29,209 bases of DNA from a virus. This document shows positions 1 through 6,867 of the stretch, one piece after another (position 1 is the first letter of the stretch; each line of letters opens with the position of its first letter). The notes beneath the pieces were generated by a model. That model did not search any database, had not been told where the DNA came from, and saw nothing but the letters and a program-made list of their open reading frames with translations. The DNA is taken from positions 1 to 29,209 of IMG/VR virus record IMGVR_UViG_3300017783_000139; one strand, written 5' to 3'. The translations under genes and the position numbers were made by a program.

Positions 1-1
1 A

Positions 2-292
2 ATGAAAGATAGTTTAATATCAACAGAGGAAGAACCTAACAATCATCAAGCGTTCGGATTAAAGCAAGAGTGTATAAAAGAAGCAACAGAAGATGAAGAG
101 GCTGAGTATAGTGATAATTGGCAGTTAGATGTAGCATGGTTTGATTTACCAAATGAAGGCACAGAAGAGAATCCTGTTTACGACCACCCTTACGGATGGA
201 AGAAATACGCTATTGAGATTAATGGTCAAGGAAATTCAAGAATATTAGGTAAAAAAGGGAAACCTTTAGATTATCAAAAAATAAAGCTTTAG
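2..292 (+). CDS. Unrecognised acidic protein, possibly 5'-truncated
   Basis: I do not recognise this 96-residue protein. The N-terminal half is acidic (runs such as TEEE and EDEEAEYSD), the centre is tryptophan-rich (NWQLDVAWFDL) and the C-terminus is basic (RILGKKGKPLDYQKIKL). No signal peptide or membrane segment is visible. The ATG is at the second base of the window, so I cannot tell whether it is the true start or an internal Met of a longer gene. The stop is followed two bases later by the ATG of the membrane-protein gene, so it is probably the upstream member of the same transcript as the lysis genes. It could be the C-terminus of a virion protein, but nothing in the sequence proves this. 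Confidence 0.6.
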   Translation: MKDSLISTEEEPNNHQAFGLKQECIKEATEDEEAEYSDNWQLDVAWFDLPNEGTEENPVYDHPYGWKKYAIEINGQGNSRILGKKGKPLDYQKIKL

Positions 293-294
293 CA

Positions 295-744
295 ATGTAC
301 AGTAATATTCACACGAGTATAGGAACCATTATTCTGATAAGTATATCAAGTGTAACTGAGAGTACATTAGGTTTTACAGGGAGCATCTTTCTAGGTGCTT
401 CTTTTTCAGCCTTCTCACATTACATTGTAGATTACTTACTAGAATCCAACTATAAGCGAAGGAAAGACTTGGATATCATATTCCATGTAGTCTTTTTGAC
501 TATTGGTTTTTTCACAGGTTATTTTTGGTGGTTTTTTGGAGGAATGATTTTAGGAAACCTTTTTGACATTGTAGATAAAAAGGGAGGACTTTATGCGATA
601 GATATCAAGAAATATCCTATAACATATTATTTCCACAGAAAAAGCGGAAAAGGAATAAAATTAACAAGTAAACAAACAAGAAATATAACATACATTAATT
701 TTAGTATAGTTTTACTATATGTTATATTAGAAACAATTTTTTAA
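295..744 (+). CDS. Polytopic membrane protein of the lysis block
   Basis: This 149-residue protein has about four hydrophobic segments (roughly residues 8-21, 26-48, 61-88 and 130-147) and a basic cytoplasmic-type loop (RKSGKGIKLTSKQTRN). His6 near the start and the later SHYIVDYL motif (His42, Asp46) resemble membrane-bound metal-dependent hydrolases of the YdjM type (H near the N-terminus, then HxxxD), but the match is from memory and weak. It starts 2 nt after the preceding stop and ends 6 nt before the holin gene. Its position beside the holin and endolysin suggests a role at the inner membrane during lysis; that is inference from context. Confidence 0.65.
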   Translation: MYSNIHTSIGTIILISISSVTESTLGFTGSIFLGASFSAFSHYIVDYLLESNYKRRKDLDIIFHVVFLTIGFFTGYFWWFFGGMILGNLFDIVDKKGGLYAIDIKKYPITYYFHRKSGKGIKLTSKQTRNITYINFSIVLLYVILETIF

Positions 745-750
745 AAAACA

Positions 751-1203
751 ATGGATGACAACTTTAAATACGTATCTATTTTAGCACTAAACTTTTTTAC
801 CAAAATAGCTGCTTTAGTTATTTCTATATTTACCCCTATAAAAGCATTTGTATTTATAGTTTTTTTAATGGTTCTTATAGACACAGCTTTTGGTATATAC
901 AGTGTTCATAAAATAAAGGGGTGGGGTTATTTCACTTCAAACAAATTGTTCAATATTGTACCAAAACTGTTTTTCTATTTTGGCACAATATTATTATCTT
1001 ATCAAATTGACACCCATATTTTTGAGGGGTCTATTAACGACGTAAACATTATGGTGACGAAGGTTGTAACTTTCATATGGTTGACTATTGAAACTAAGTC
1101 TATAGACGAAACTTCGGTAAAGTTGGGAAATAAACCTATTTTAGATACGTTACAAGACACGATAAAAAGGTTTAGGTCAATAAAGAAAGATGTAAATTTA
1201 TAA
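751..1203 (+). CDS. Phage holin, toxin-secretion/phage-lysis holin type
   Basis: The 150-residue protein has hydrophobic segments at about residues 15-30, 32-50, 68-84 and 100-115. The layout matches the phage holin_4 family: an IDTAFGIYSVHKIKGWGYFTS stretch (family pattern LDxxtGixxAxxxkxxxSxk), then a KLFNIVPKLFFYFGTILLSYQID segment, then a last helix followed by ETKSIDETSVKLGNKPI, which corresponds to the E-x-x-S-x-x-E-N-x-x-x-x-G-x-P tail. Holins permeabilise the inner membrane at a programmed time so that the endolysin reaches peptidoglycan. It sits two genes upstream of an M15 endolysin, which supports the call. Confidence 0.72.
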   Translation: MDDNFKYVSILALNFFTKIAALVISIFTPIKAFVFIVFLMVLIDTAFGIYSVHKIKGWGYFTSNKLFNIVPKLFFYFGTILLSYQIDTHIFEGSINDVNIMVTKVVTFIWLTIETKSIDETSVKLGNKPILDTLQDTIKRFRSIKKDVNL

Positions 1204-1211
1204 AAAAAATT

Positions 1212-1577
1212 ATGTTTAGAAGAATTTTCACAAACATCTTTTCTACAATAAGTGGGAAAGATGTTATAAATAAGATGGATGAATGGAAACTTACATCGGA
1301 GGAGACAGTAAAATATCAGCTAGAATGGCTAAAATCTCTTCCTACAGGATTCCAAATTGCTCAAAGGTTTATTGGGGTAGGTTTTAGTATTGCTTTCCTT
1401 ATAATGGTTCTTACGGCTTATTTTATGGATTGCTTTGGTTTAGATATTACTAGCCAAAAGGAATTTATAGCTGAGACTATGGTAGACCCGATTAAAATTA
1501 TATTTTCACTTTATTTTGGTGGAGGTTTAATAAACAGTTTTAAGGGCATGATTAACAAGGATAAAAAGAAGGACTAA
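1212..1577 (+). CDS. Small membrane protein, possible second holin or antiholin
   Basis: This 121-residue protein has an amphipathic, charged N-terminal half (KMDEWKLTSEETVKYQLEWL) followed by two hydrophobic segments (about 54-72 and 93-110) and a very basic tail (KGMINKDKKKD). The layout resembles the 3TM phage holin families, where a soluble helix precedes two or three membrane helices. It lies between the holin and the endolysin, and its stop is directly followed by the endolysin ATG with no gap, so the two are almost certainly co-translated. It may be a second holin, an antiholin or another lysis accessory; I cannot separate these from sequence. Confidence 0.6.
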   Translation: MFRRIFTNIFSTISGKDVINKMDEWKLTSEETVKYQLEWLKSLPTGFQIAQRFIGVGFSIAFLIMVLTAYFMDCFGLDITSQKEFIAETMVDPIKIIFSLYFGGGLINSFKGMINKDKKKD

Positions 1578-2012
1578 ATGGGAGAATTTAAATTAAGTAG
1601 AAACTCTAAAAGAAACCTTAAAGGGGTTAGTAATTCCTTAAAGATACTTGTAGAAAGAGTTTTGGCAAAATCGCCTCATGACTTTGGGATACCTCAGTAT
1701 GGTGGTTTAAGGACAGCTCAGGAGCAAAACAATTTGTTTTGGAAAAGACCTAGCGTAACAACTTTGGATGGGTTTAATAAAAAATCATATCATCAAAGTG
1801 GTAAGGCAGTAGATATTTTTGTTTACGATGAGCATGGAGCTTGTTGGGAATGTAAAGAGAAATATAAAGAAATTTCGGAGATTTTTAAAAATGAATTTGA
1901 CTTAATGAAGGAAGAGGGACTTTTTTCAGAAAATGAATTTTTATATTGGGGTGGTGATTGGACTAGATTTAAAGATTTACCTCACTTTGAAATTAAGGAA
2001 AATAATGAATAA
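1578..2012 (+). CDS. M15 peptidase endolysin (L-Ala-D-Glu/VanY-like)
   Basis: The 144-residue protein matches the single-domain M15 endolysins typified by phage T5 L-alanyl-D-glutamate peptidase. The zinc ligands are visible as YHQSGKAVDIF (His72, Asp79, pattern HxxxxxxD) and DLPHFEI (His136); the aromatic YWGGDW and the YGGLRTAQEQ segment (Arg45) are also typical. It should cut the peptide cross-links of peptidoglycan. There is no signal peptide, so release needs the holin(s) encoded directly upstream. The ATG immediately follows the upstream stop. A strong hairpin terminator begins about 10 bases after the stop, closing the lysis operon. Confidence 0.9.
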   Translation: MGEFKLSRNSKRNLKGVSNSLKILVERVLAKSPHDFGIPQYGGLRTAQEQNNLFWKRPSVTTLDGFNKKSYHQSGKAVDIFVYDEHGACWECKEKYKEISEIFKNEFDLMKEEGLFSENEFLYWGGDWTRFKDLPHFEIKENNE

Positions 2013-2021
2013 AAAATAGTT

Positions 2022-2083
2022 AGAAAAGGGGGTATATTAAAATGCTTTTATATAATATAATATATAACCTTTTCTTTTTTTTT
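2022..2083 (+). terminator. Rho-independent terminator after the lysis genes
   Basis: An 8-bp stem (agaaaagg at 2022-2029 with ccttttct at 2068-2075) continues inward through tatat (2033-2037) and atata (2062-2066) and is followed by a nine-base T-rich run. It ends the lysis transcript before the divergent-looking but still + strand early operon. Confidence 0.7.
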
Positions 2084-2148
2084 CTATCATATATGTGGAG
2101 TAAAGGTAAAGTGCTGATAATCAGTAAATGTTAAAAATGAAAAATTTG

Positions 2149-2167
2149 GGTCTTTTTGACCTTTTTT
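2149..2167 (+). terminator. Short second terminator hairpin
   Basis: GGTC (2149-2152), five T, GACC (2158-2161), then six T. The 4-bp stem is weak alone, but it sits between the strong upstream terminator and the next promoter, so it may act as a back-up stop. Confidence 0.35.
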
Positions 2168-2249
2168 ATGTAAAAAATTTCAAAATGATTTTGTGGTTTA
2201 AAAAAAAGGTTTATCTTTGTAAAATATTAATGTAAAAAATTTCAAAATG
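2168..2249 (+). repeat. Two copies of a 20-bp direct repeat flanking a promoter
   Basis: The exact sequence atgtaaaaaatttcaaaatg occurs at 2168-2187 and again at 2230-2249. The second copy is the leader and start codon of the next gene; the first lies just upstream of its promoter. The repeat looks like a duplicated translation-start segment or a paired protein-binding site. The 62-bp offset places one copy on each side of the promoter. Confidence 0.7.
2191..2219 (+). promoter_or_regulatory. Bacteroidetes-type promoter for the HNH/exonuclease operon
   Basis: TTG at 2191-2193 and TATCTTTG at 2212-2219, 18 bases apart, match the Bacteroidetes TTG / TAnnTTTG promoter. Transcription would start shortly downstream, leaving a short A+T-rich leader before the ATG at 2247. 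Confidence 0.75.
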
Positions 2250-2453
2250 GAAAACATAACGAAACATCAAAAGCAGGTTTTAGAATTATATTTGAAAAAT
2301 GGAAAGTTGGATGATATTTTTAAATTGGAATTACTCCCAAACAGAAAATTGAGGATAGATAAGTTGGATGGTTTCATTTGGTTTGTTGGAATTTTAGGTG
2401 GAGTTAGAGTTCTTCATAAAAGTGAAACAAAAAATATAGAGGATGAGTTGTAA
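2247..2453 (+). CDS. Unrecognised small protein
   Basis: I do not recognise this 68-residue protein. It is charged, with a hydrophobic central stretch (FIWFVGILGGVRVL) flanked by lysines that is probably a buried strand-helix rather than a membrane segment. It is the first gene behind its promoter and its ATG falls at the end of the second copy of the 20-bp repeat. Its 3' end overlaps the HNH gene by 11 nt, so the two are translationally coupled. Confidence 0.6.
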   Translation: MENITKHQKQVLELYLKNGKLDDIFKLELLPNRKLRIDKLDGFIWFVGILGGVRVLHKSETKNIEDEL

Positions 2454-2928
2454 AAAATGTGGTTTAGAGAAAGAGTTGGTAAATAAACACTTCAAGCTTT
2501 GCCGAGAATGCAACAATGAGCGTCTGTATGGCAATAAGTTTGGAAAAAGGTATGATATGTCCACTTCGAAAAAAAAGCCTCTTAAAAGGACTAAAAATAA
2601 GTCAAGGACAAAAGAGAAGATATTAAAGGATGAAGAGTTCTACGAAAAGTGTTTTAATAACTCTAATCACAGGTGTGAGGAATGCAATAAGTCCTTACCT
2701 AAAAAATTTCGAAATGAAGATGGAAGGGTTTTGGCAAGATTCAGATACTCTCATATAGTTCCAAAGAGTGTGGCTCCAAAGTTAAGGCATAACATACTTA
2801 ATATAAACCATTTATGTTTAGAATGTCATCAAGAGTGGGAGAACGGAGCAAAGCATTTAATGAAAATATTTGCTAAAAATTATGAGCTATTTCCACAGTT
2901 TTTAATGCGTTGGAAATCAAAGCTTTAA
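2443..2928 (+). CDS. HNH endonuclease-like zinc protein (NinG/HNH type)
   Basis: The 161-residue protein has an N-terminal zinc finger (Cys3, Cys6, Cys20, Cys23), a lysine/arginine-rich linker (residues 43-60) and a C-terminal HNH-like core: HRCEEC (Cys78, Cys81), YSHIVPKSVAP (His104) and NHLCLECHQEW (Cys125, Cys128, His129). The order CxxC, SHIxPK, LCxxCH is that of HNH nucleases, and the two-zinc-finger layout recalls the NinG/Rap recombination protein family. It probably binds and nicks or resolves DNA. Its neighbours (a DnaQ-like exonuclease, then the replisome) fit recombination or packaging-related DNA cleavage. It could also be a free-standing homing endonuclease. Confidence 0.75.
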   Translation: MSCKKCGLEKELVNKHFKLCRECNNERLYGNKFGKRYDMSTSKKKPLKRTKNKSRTKEKILKDEEFYEKCFNNSNHRCEECNKSLPKKFRNEDGRVLARFRYSHIVPKSVAPKLRHNILNINHLCLECHQEWENGAKHLMKIFAKNYELFPQFLMRWKSKL

Positions 2929-3022
2929 GCTTTACTCCACACCTATGACAGAAATAGCGATTTTGAAAAGTTGCTAAAACAGAAAAGTAAAAAACAGTTA
3001 ACAGATTTAAAAAAGATAATAA

Positions 3023-3916
3023 ATGCAAACAAATTTAAAGAAGATTTTGGTCTATGACCTTGAAACAGGTGGTTTGGACTTCAAGCAAAATTCAATAACA
3101 GAATTTGCAGGTGTAGTTATAGACATGGAAACGTTGAAAATTGTAGACCAATTGTCAGTAATGTTTAAGCCTAGATTAGACTTAACATGGACAGAGGGAA
3201 AGTCTAGTTTACAAATAGCAAAGGTTCTGTATAAGAACTTAGCTAAGAAAGAGGAAGGTGATGACGTAAAGAGTTTGTCATATAAAGGTGAAAAGCTATC
3301 AATACACTCTATGGAAAAGTTAGCCTTAGAGATAGATGAAATTTTTGAGTGGGAGTTAGAATTTTCTAGAATTGTTACTGAGGAACAGTATTTAAGATTA
3401 TCTTCTGATAAAGATAATGATAACTATGATTTAATCGAGCTGTTTTTTAATAACACTTACAATCCACAGGCATTATCTGTAACTCACATGAGTAAGGAGC
3501 TTTTGATTGATGAAGGTGTTAATTATGATGAAGGATTTGAAAAAATATCAAACTTCTTCATGAAGTATAAGGAAGGTAACTCAAAACCAATATTGGCAGG
3601 TCATAATATAAAAAAGTTTGACAACGATTTTACTGAAAAACTTTTTGAATCAAATAGGTCTTCTTTGGATAAATTTATAAATCCGCTTATGATAGATACC
3701 CTCGAATGGGCTCGATTAAGGTGGTTTGATTCAAGCGGAGGTTTCAGTCTAGGTGTTTGTGCCAATAACGTGGGATTAACGCTTAAAGAGGCTCACAGAG
3801 CCTTACCTGACACCATTGCAAATGCAAAGTTTTTAATAAAAATGCTAGAGTCATTACGTGGAGAAGGTTCACAGGAAAGTAAGTATGTTAGAAAAAAATA
3901 TGATTTTAATTTCTAA
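3023..3916 (+). CDS. DEDDh 3'-5' exonuclease, DnaQ/epsilon-like
   Basis: All three exonuclease motifs are visible: YDLETGG (Asp12, Glu14), LAGHNIKKFDNDF (Asp200) and HRALPDT (His258, Asp263), which is the DEDDh form. It hydrolyses DNA 3' ends and is the probable proofreader for the phage DnaE, whose own PHP domain lacks metal ligands. At 297 residues it is longer than a typical epsilon exonuclease domain (about 180), because about 100 charged residues are inserted between motifs I and II (roughly 55-165). No beta-clamp or DnaE-binding tail is obvious. It starts at an ATG after a 94-nt gap in which I see no gene, and ends just before a new promoter. Confidence 0.88.
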   Translation: MQTNLKKILVYDLETGGLDFKQNSITEFAGVVIDMETLKIVDQLSVMFKPRLDLTWTEGKSSLQIAKVLYKNLAKKEEGDDVKSLSYKGEKLSIHSMEKLALEIDEIFEWELEFSRIVTEEQYLRLSSDKDNDNYDLIELFFNNTYNPQALSVTHMSKELLIDEGVNYDEGFEKISNFFMKYKEGNSKPILAGHNIKKFDNDFTEKLFESNRSSLDKFINPLMIDTLEWARLRWFDSSGGFSLGVCANNVGLTLKEAHRALPDTIANAKFLIKMLESLRGEGSQESKYVRKKYDFNF

Positions 3917-3920
3917 AAAG

Positions 3921-3951
3921 TTTGGTTAATAAAAATAAAGCTGTATATTTG
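3921..3951 (+). promoter_or_regulatory. Bacteroidetes-type promoter for the polymerase operon
   Basis: TTTG at 3921-3924 and TATATTTG at 3944-3951 with a 19-base spacer. The following gcagtg matches the start region of the promoter at 16164. Expected to drive the long operon from 3981. Confidence 0.85.
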
Positions 3952-3980
3952 CAGTGTTAGTAATATAAAAAATTAAGAAA

Positions 3981-4673
3981 ATGAAAGTTACAAGAGAAGA
4001 GGTTATAGAACATTTTAAAAATGCAAAAATTGTTGAAAGTGCTTTAGGTGCAGAATTTGATTATACGTTGGCTAGAAATTTGCATTTATTTAAATATTGT
4101 TGGTATGTTTATGACAAGGGTGGTAATAGTAGAACGGTTTTTAGTGATGGAAAGTTCGCAGAAATTATTTCAAACAAAGAGGTTGATAAAAAAGATGTTT
4201 CTACAAAAAAGGTTGTTTGTATTAAATCTCCATTCCCTAAACAGTTAACAAAAAATAGGGAGTATGAGGTTATAGGAGAAGACTTCTCAACATACAGTTT
4301 GATGTCAGATGATGGTAGTGTTTACTATTTCGGAAAAAGTTTTTTTGAAGAGGTTTCTAAAAAAGAAACACGTTATGAAAAAATTGCTAGATTGGAATCT
4401 GAGTTGGAGGCTTTGAAAAATGAAGTTCCAAAAATAAATGGTTATGAAATGAATTATGTTGAAGAGAATGTTGAAGATAGCTATTTACAAGATTATGTTG
4501 AATTTGGATGTGCAAGATTTCCAATATCATTTTTCAAAAATATCGTTTCTTATAATTCTAGTATGAATATTCGAGATAATAATAGAAGCATTGTTTCAGT
4601 AAAACTTAGTAGTGGGGTTGAAATTACTGCAGAAGATGCTGAAAATGTTGTTAATTTTTTAAAAAATAGTTAG
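3981..4673 (+). CDS. Unrecognised promoter-proximal protein with SH3-like middle
   Basis: I do not recognise this 230-residue protein. The middle (about residues 72-122, CIKSPFPKQLTKNREYEVI onward) has the strand-rich pattern of a small SH3-like beta barrel also seen in several short proteins of this window. It is followed by a short predicted coiled coil (about 131-150, RYEKIARLESELEALKNEV) and a C-terminal region ending VSVKLSSGVEITAEDAENVVNFLKN. It is the first gene after a strong promoter and is followed after one base by the kinase gene. The position suggests early, high expression, as for host-takeover proteins, but the function is unknown. Confidence 0.6.
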   Translation: MKVTREEVIEHFKNAKIVESALGAEFDYTLARNLHLFKYCWYVYDKGGNSRTVFSDGKFAEIISNKEVDKKDVSTKKVVCIKSPFPKQLTKNREYEVIGEDFSTYSLMSDDGSVYYFGKSFFEEVSKKETRYEKIARLESELEALKNEVPKINGYEMNYVEENVEDSYLQDYVEFGCARFPISFFKNIVSYNSSMNIRDNNRSIVSVKLSSGVEITAEDAENVVNFLKNS

Positions 4674-4674
4674 C

Positions 4675-5142
4675 ATGAAAGACAAGAGAGTGTGTAGGAT
4701 AGTTTGTGGAGAAATTTGTTCAGGAAAAGATACTTTAGCGAATAGTCTTATCGAATTTGGCTACACTCAAATAGATTTCGGAACTTTGGTTAGAGAAAAG
4801 TACAATACTGAGGAAAGGGTTTTCAACAACAACCTTGAACCATATTTTAGGCAAAGAATTGAGGAGTTACTTAAAGACAAGAGTATAAAAAAGTTTGTCT
4901 TTACAGGTATTCGTCAAGTGTATTTGGCAAAGATGTTGGAGGAAATGTTTGAGTTTCCACAGTTTGATTGGATATTGGTACCTAGAAAGGTGTTAAAGGA
5001 AAGATATGTTAGGAGAGATAGTGTAAAGGATAAAAAATTATCTTTTGAGGAAGCTATCGAGGGAGATAACAGTTTAGGCATGAAAGAGTTAATTCACTAT
5101 TTAGTTACAGAAAAAAAATGTAACTTTAGAAAAAATTATTAA
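4675..5142 (+). CDS. P-loop nucleotide kinase, probable dNMP kinase
   Basis: The 155-residue protein opens with a Walker A loop, CGEICSGKDTLANSL (residues 12-20), followed by IDFGTLVREKY and an arginine-rich lid-like region (VPRKVLKERYVRRDS). GxxxSGKDT followed by a short strand and a DFG-type segment is typical of phage deoxynucleoside monophosphate kinases and related P-loop kinases (T4 gp1-like). It would phosphorylate dNMPs for dNTP supply, in line with ThyA and NrdA elsewhere in the window. The specific substrate cannot be read from the sequence. The ATG lies one base after the upstream stop. Confidence 0.72.
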   Translation: MKDKRVCRIVCGEICSGKDTLANSLIEFGYTQIDFGTLVREKYNTEERVFNNNLEPYFRQRIEELLKDKSIKKFVFTGIRQVYLAKMLEEMFEFPQFDWILVPRKVLKERYVRRDSVKDKKLSFEEAIEGDNSLGMKELIHYLVTEKKCNFRKNY

Positions 5143-5144
5143 AA

Positions 5145-5255
5145 ATGAAGGTTGTTTTAATAAATTTACTTATATTTGCATTAGCGGTAGGGTTTAGTTT
5201 TTTACTAGAATATATTGTTTGCAAAATAGAGGATAAAATAGATAAGGATGATTAA
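5145..5255 (+). CDS. Tiny single-pass membrane protein
   Basis: A 36-codon gene too short for usual cut-offs. It encodes MKVVLINLLIFALAVGFSFL, then LEYIVCKIEDKIDKDD: one N-terminal membrane helix (about residues 3-25) and a charged cytoplasmic or periplasmic tail. Its ATG is 2 nt after the kinase stop and its stop overlaps the start of the polymerase gene by 8 nt, the same packing as its neighbours. That spacing, and the clear split into a hydrophobic segment and a charged tail, argue for a real gene. The function is unknown. Confidence 0.5.
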   Translation: MKVVLINLLIFALAVGFSFLLEYIVCKIEDKIDKDD

Positions 5256-6789
5256 AGAGGAAGCGTTAGAAAGGTATTGTAAAAAACAATTCTTAACATA
5301 CAGTTTAGGGGACGAGGTTCTTGAATTGGATGGTAAAAGTTATGTTGTGGTAGATAGTGACTTAATGGTTGTAGATGAGAATATGGAGGTTGCTATACCT
5401 TTAGAAGATGGTTATGATGGGTGGGTATTCGAATTCGGAGGAAGATGGTACATACAGCAATACGGAGAAGTTGATTTTCTTTTTAGAGAGCTTAAGTATA
5501 TTGGTGAGCCAAATGTTCAGGTTCCAACAAAGTCATTTTTAGGAATACGTTCAGGATATGAGCTTATGAATGGGATTGGTCTTTATAAAACTTGGGTTCA
5601 AAAAGCTAAATTTTTAGGAATCACTTCGTTAGGTATTTGTGAAAGAAACACTCTTTCAGGAGCTTTAGCATTCCAAAAAGAATGTTTGGCGAATGACATA
5701 AAACCTATTTTTGGAATAACTGTTCCTGTTGAGGGAAAGGATAATTTTGACATGAAGTTTTACGCAAAAGATTTTCAAGGGTGGCAAAACTTATTAAAGT
5801 TCAACACACAAATAAATGTTGATGGTAAAATGGCAATTAGTCAGAGTTATATAAAAGACAATCTTGAAGGATTGTTTTGCGTGGCAGACCCAAAATCTAT
5901 GAATTTTGAAGAGGTTCCTGATTTTGTTGACTATTACCAACTAGATACTCCAAACTATTTAAATACAGATACGGACTATGAGTATGTATTAAATTTTGAA
6001 AAGTTTTTAACGAGCGACTTGGAGCCAATAAATATTTCTGATGCATTTTATTTGGAGCAAGATGAATTTTTAGCAAGAGAATCTCTTTGGAAAATTGATA
6101 AGTCTTTTGATGACAAAACCAATAACCAATATTTTAAGAATAATCAGGAGAAAGCTATAGAGTTTTTACTTAGGTTTGAGAAAGGAAAAGATTATTGGAA
6201 AACAATTTTCAAAAAAGCTAATGCAAATGAGGAGTTTTTGGTAGAGAACTGTAATTTTACATACGATACAGACACAAGACATTTGCCGAAGTATAAAATG
6301 ACTGAAGATGAAAAGTCTAAATTTGACACAAATGAGGAGTTGTTTCTTTATTTGATAAAAAAGGGTTTTAAAGAAAAGAATTTTAAAGAACCTAAGAAAT
6401 ATATCGATAGGCTTAAAAAGGAAATTGAGGTATTGAAGATGGGTGATGTAATTGACTATTTCCTTGGGCTTTATGACATCATAAGGCATTCGAAAGAACA
6501 AGGCTTTTTAACAGGTATAGGAAGGGGTTCTGCAGGTGGTAGTTTAGTGGCATATCTTTTAGGTATTATACAAATCGACCCTTTAGAGTTCGACTTACTT
6601 TTTGAAAGGTTTTTGAACAGTGGACGTATGGGGGAGTGGGAAGATAGACCATTGTATTCTGTAGAAATGGATGATGGAAAAGTTGTAGATTTCGCAGAAG
6701 GTTCCTTAATACGTGTTTTGAGAAATAGCAAAGAAACGGTAGTCTTCATTCAGGATTTAGTTGAGGGTGATGAAATTTTAAGATATTAA
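5248..6789 (+). CDS. dnaE-N: DNA polymerase III alpha, N-terminal part (split DnaE)
   Basis: This 513-residue protein is the N-terminal half of a C-family replicative polymerase. Residues 1-95 are an extra strand-rich domain. From about 96 a PHP domain is recognisable (SFLGIRSGYELMNG ... NDIKPIFGI), but the usual HxH and TDH metal ligands are replaced (FLGIR, CERN), so it should be inactive as a nuclease. The palm begins with TGIGRGSAGGSLVAYLLGI (the GS motif, 426-432) and IDPLEFDLLFERFLNSGR. In normal DnaE the catalytic PDxDxDF follows within a few residues. Here a 53-residue Hint-like tail (461-513) follows and the gene ends in TAA. The rest of the polymerase is the next gene, in the same frame. 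The ATG overlaps the small membrane-protein gene by 8 nt. Confidence 0.9.
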   Translation: MIKEEALERYCKKQFLTYSLGDEVLELDGKSYVVVDSDLMVVDENMEVAIPLEDGYDGWVFEFGGRWYIQQYGEVDFLFRELKYIGEPNVQVPTKSFLGIRSGYELMNGIGLYKTWVQKAKFLGITSLGICERNTLSGALAFQKECLANDIKPIFGITVPVEGKDNFDMKFYAKDFQGWQNLLKFNTQINVDGKMAISQSYIKDNLEGLFCVADPKSMNFEEVPDFVDYYQLDTPNYLNTDTDYEYVLNFEKFLTSDLEPINISDAFYLEQDEFLARESLWKIDKSFDDKTNNQYFKNNQEKAIEFLLRFEKGKDYWKTIFKKANANEEFLVENCNFTYDTDTRHLPKYKMTEDEKSKFDTNEELFLYLIKKGFKEKNFKEPKKYIDRLKKEIEVLKMGDVIDYFLGLYDIIRHSKEQGFLTGIGRGSAGGSLVAYLLGIIQIDPLEFDLLFERFLNSGRMGEWEDRPLYSVEMDDGKVVDFAEGSLIRVLRNSKETVVFIQDLVEGDEILRY

Positions 6790-6867
6790 TTATAAAGCAC
6801 GCAGAATAATTTGAAAGTTAAAAAGATAACGATAGGTACGGCTAAGAAGTTGGTAGATGGTACATTG
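6652..6867 (+). other. Hint/intein-like insertion spanning the DnaE break
   Basis: The last 45 residues of the first polymerase gene (SVEMDDGKVVDF..., ending VFIQDLVEGDEIL) have the strand pattern and GDEIL end of intein block B. The first residues of the second gene (KVKKITIG) look like the strand that resumes after the endonuclease or split position. Block A (N-terminal Cys/Ser with its loop) and block G (HN before the C-extein) are missing, so protein splicing is not expected. The break between the genes falls where natural split inteins break. This is an interpretation from pattern, without an alignment. Confidence 0.45.

Noticed and set aside
2042-2134. A 30-codon hydrophobic frame (MLLYNIIYNLFFFF...) in the gap after the endolysin
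   Set aside because: It is produced by the terminator hairpin and its T-run, has no coupling to neighbours, and its composition follows the A+T-rich DNA.
6787-6810. TAA reassigned to an amino acid, joining the two polymerase halves
   Set aside because: TAA ends many other genes in the window exactly at tight gene junctions, so it functions as stop here.
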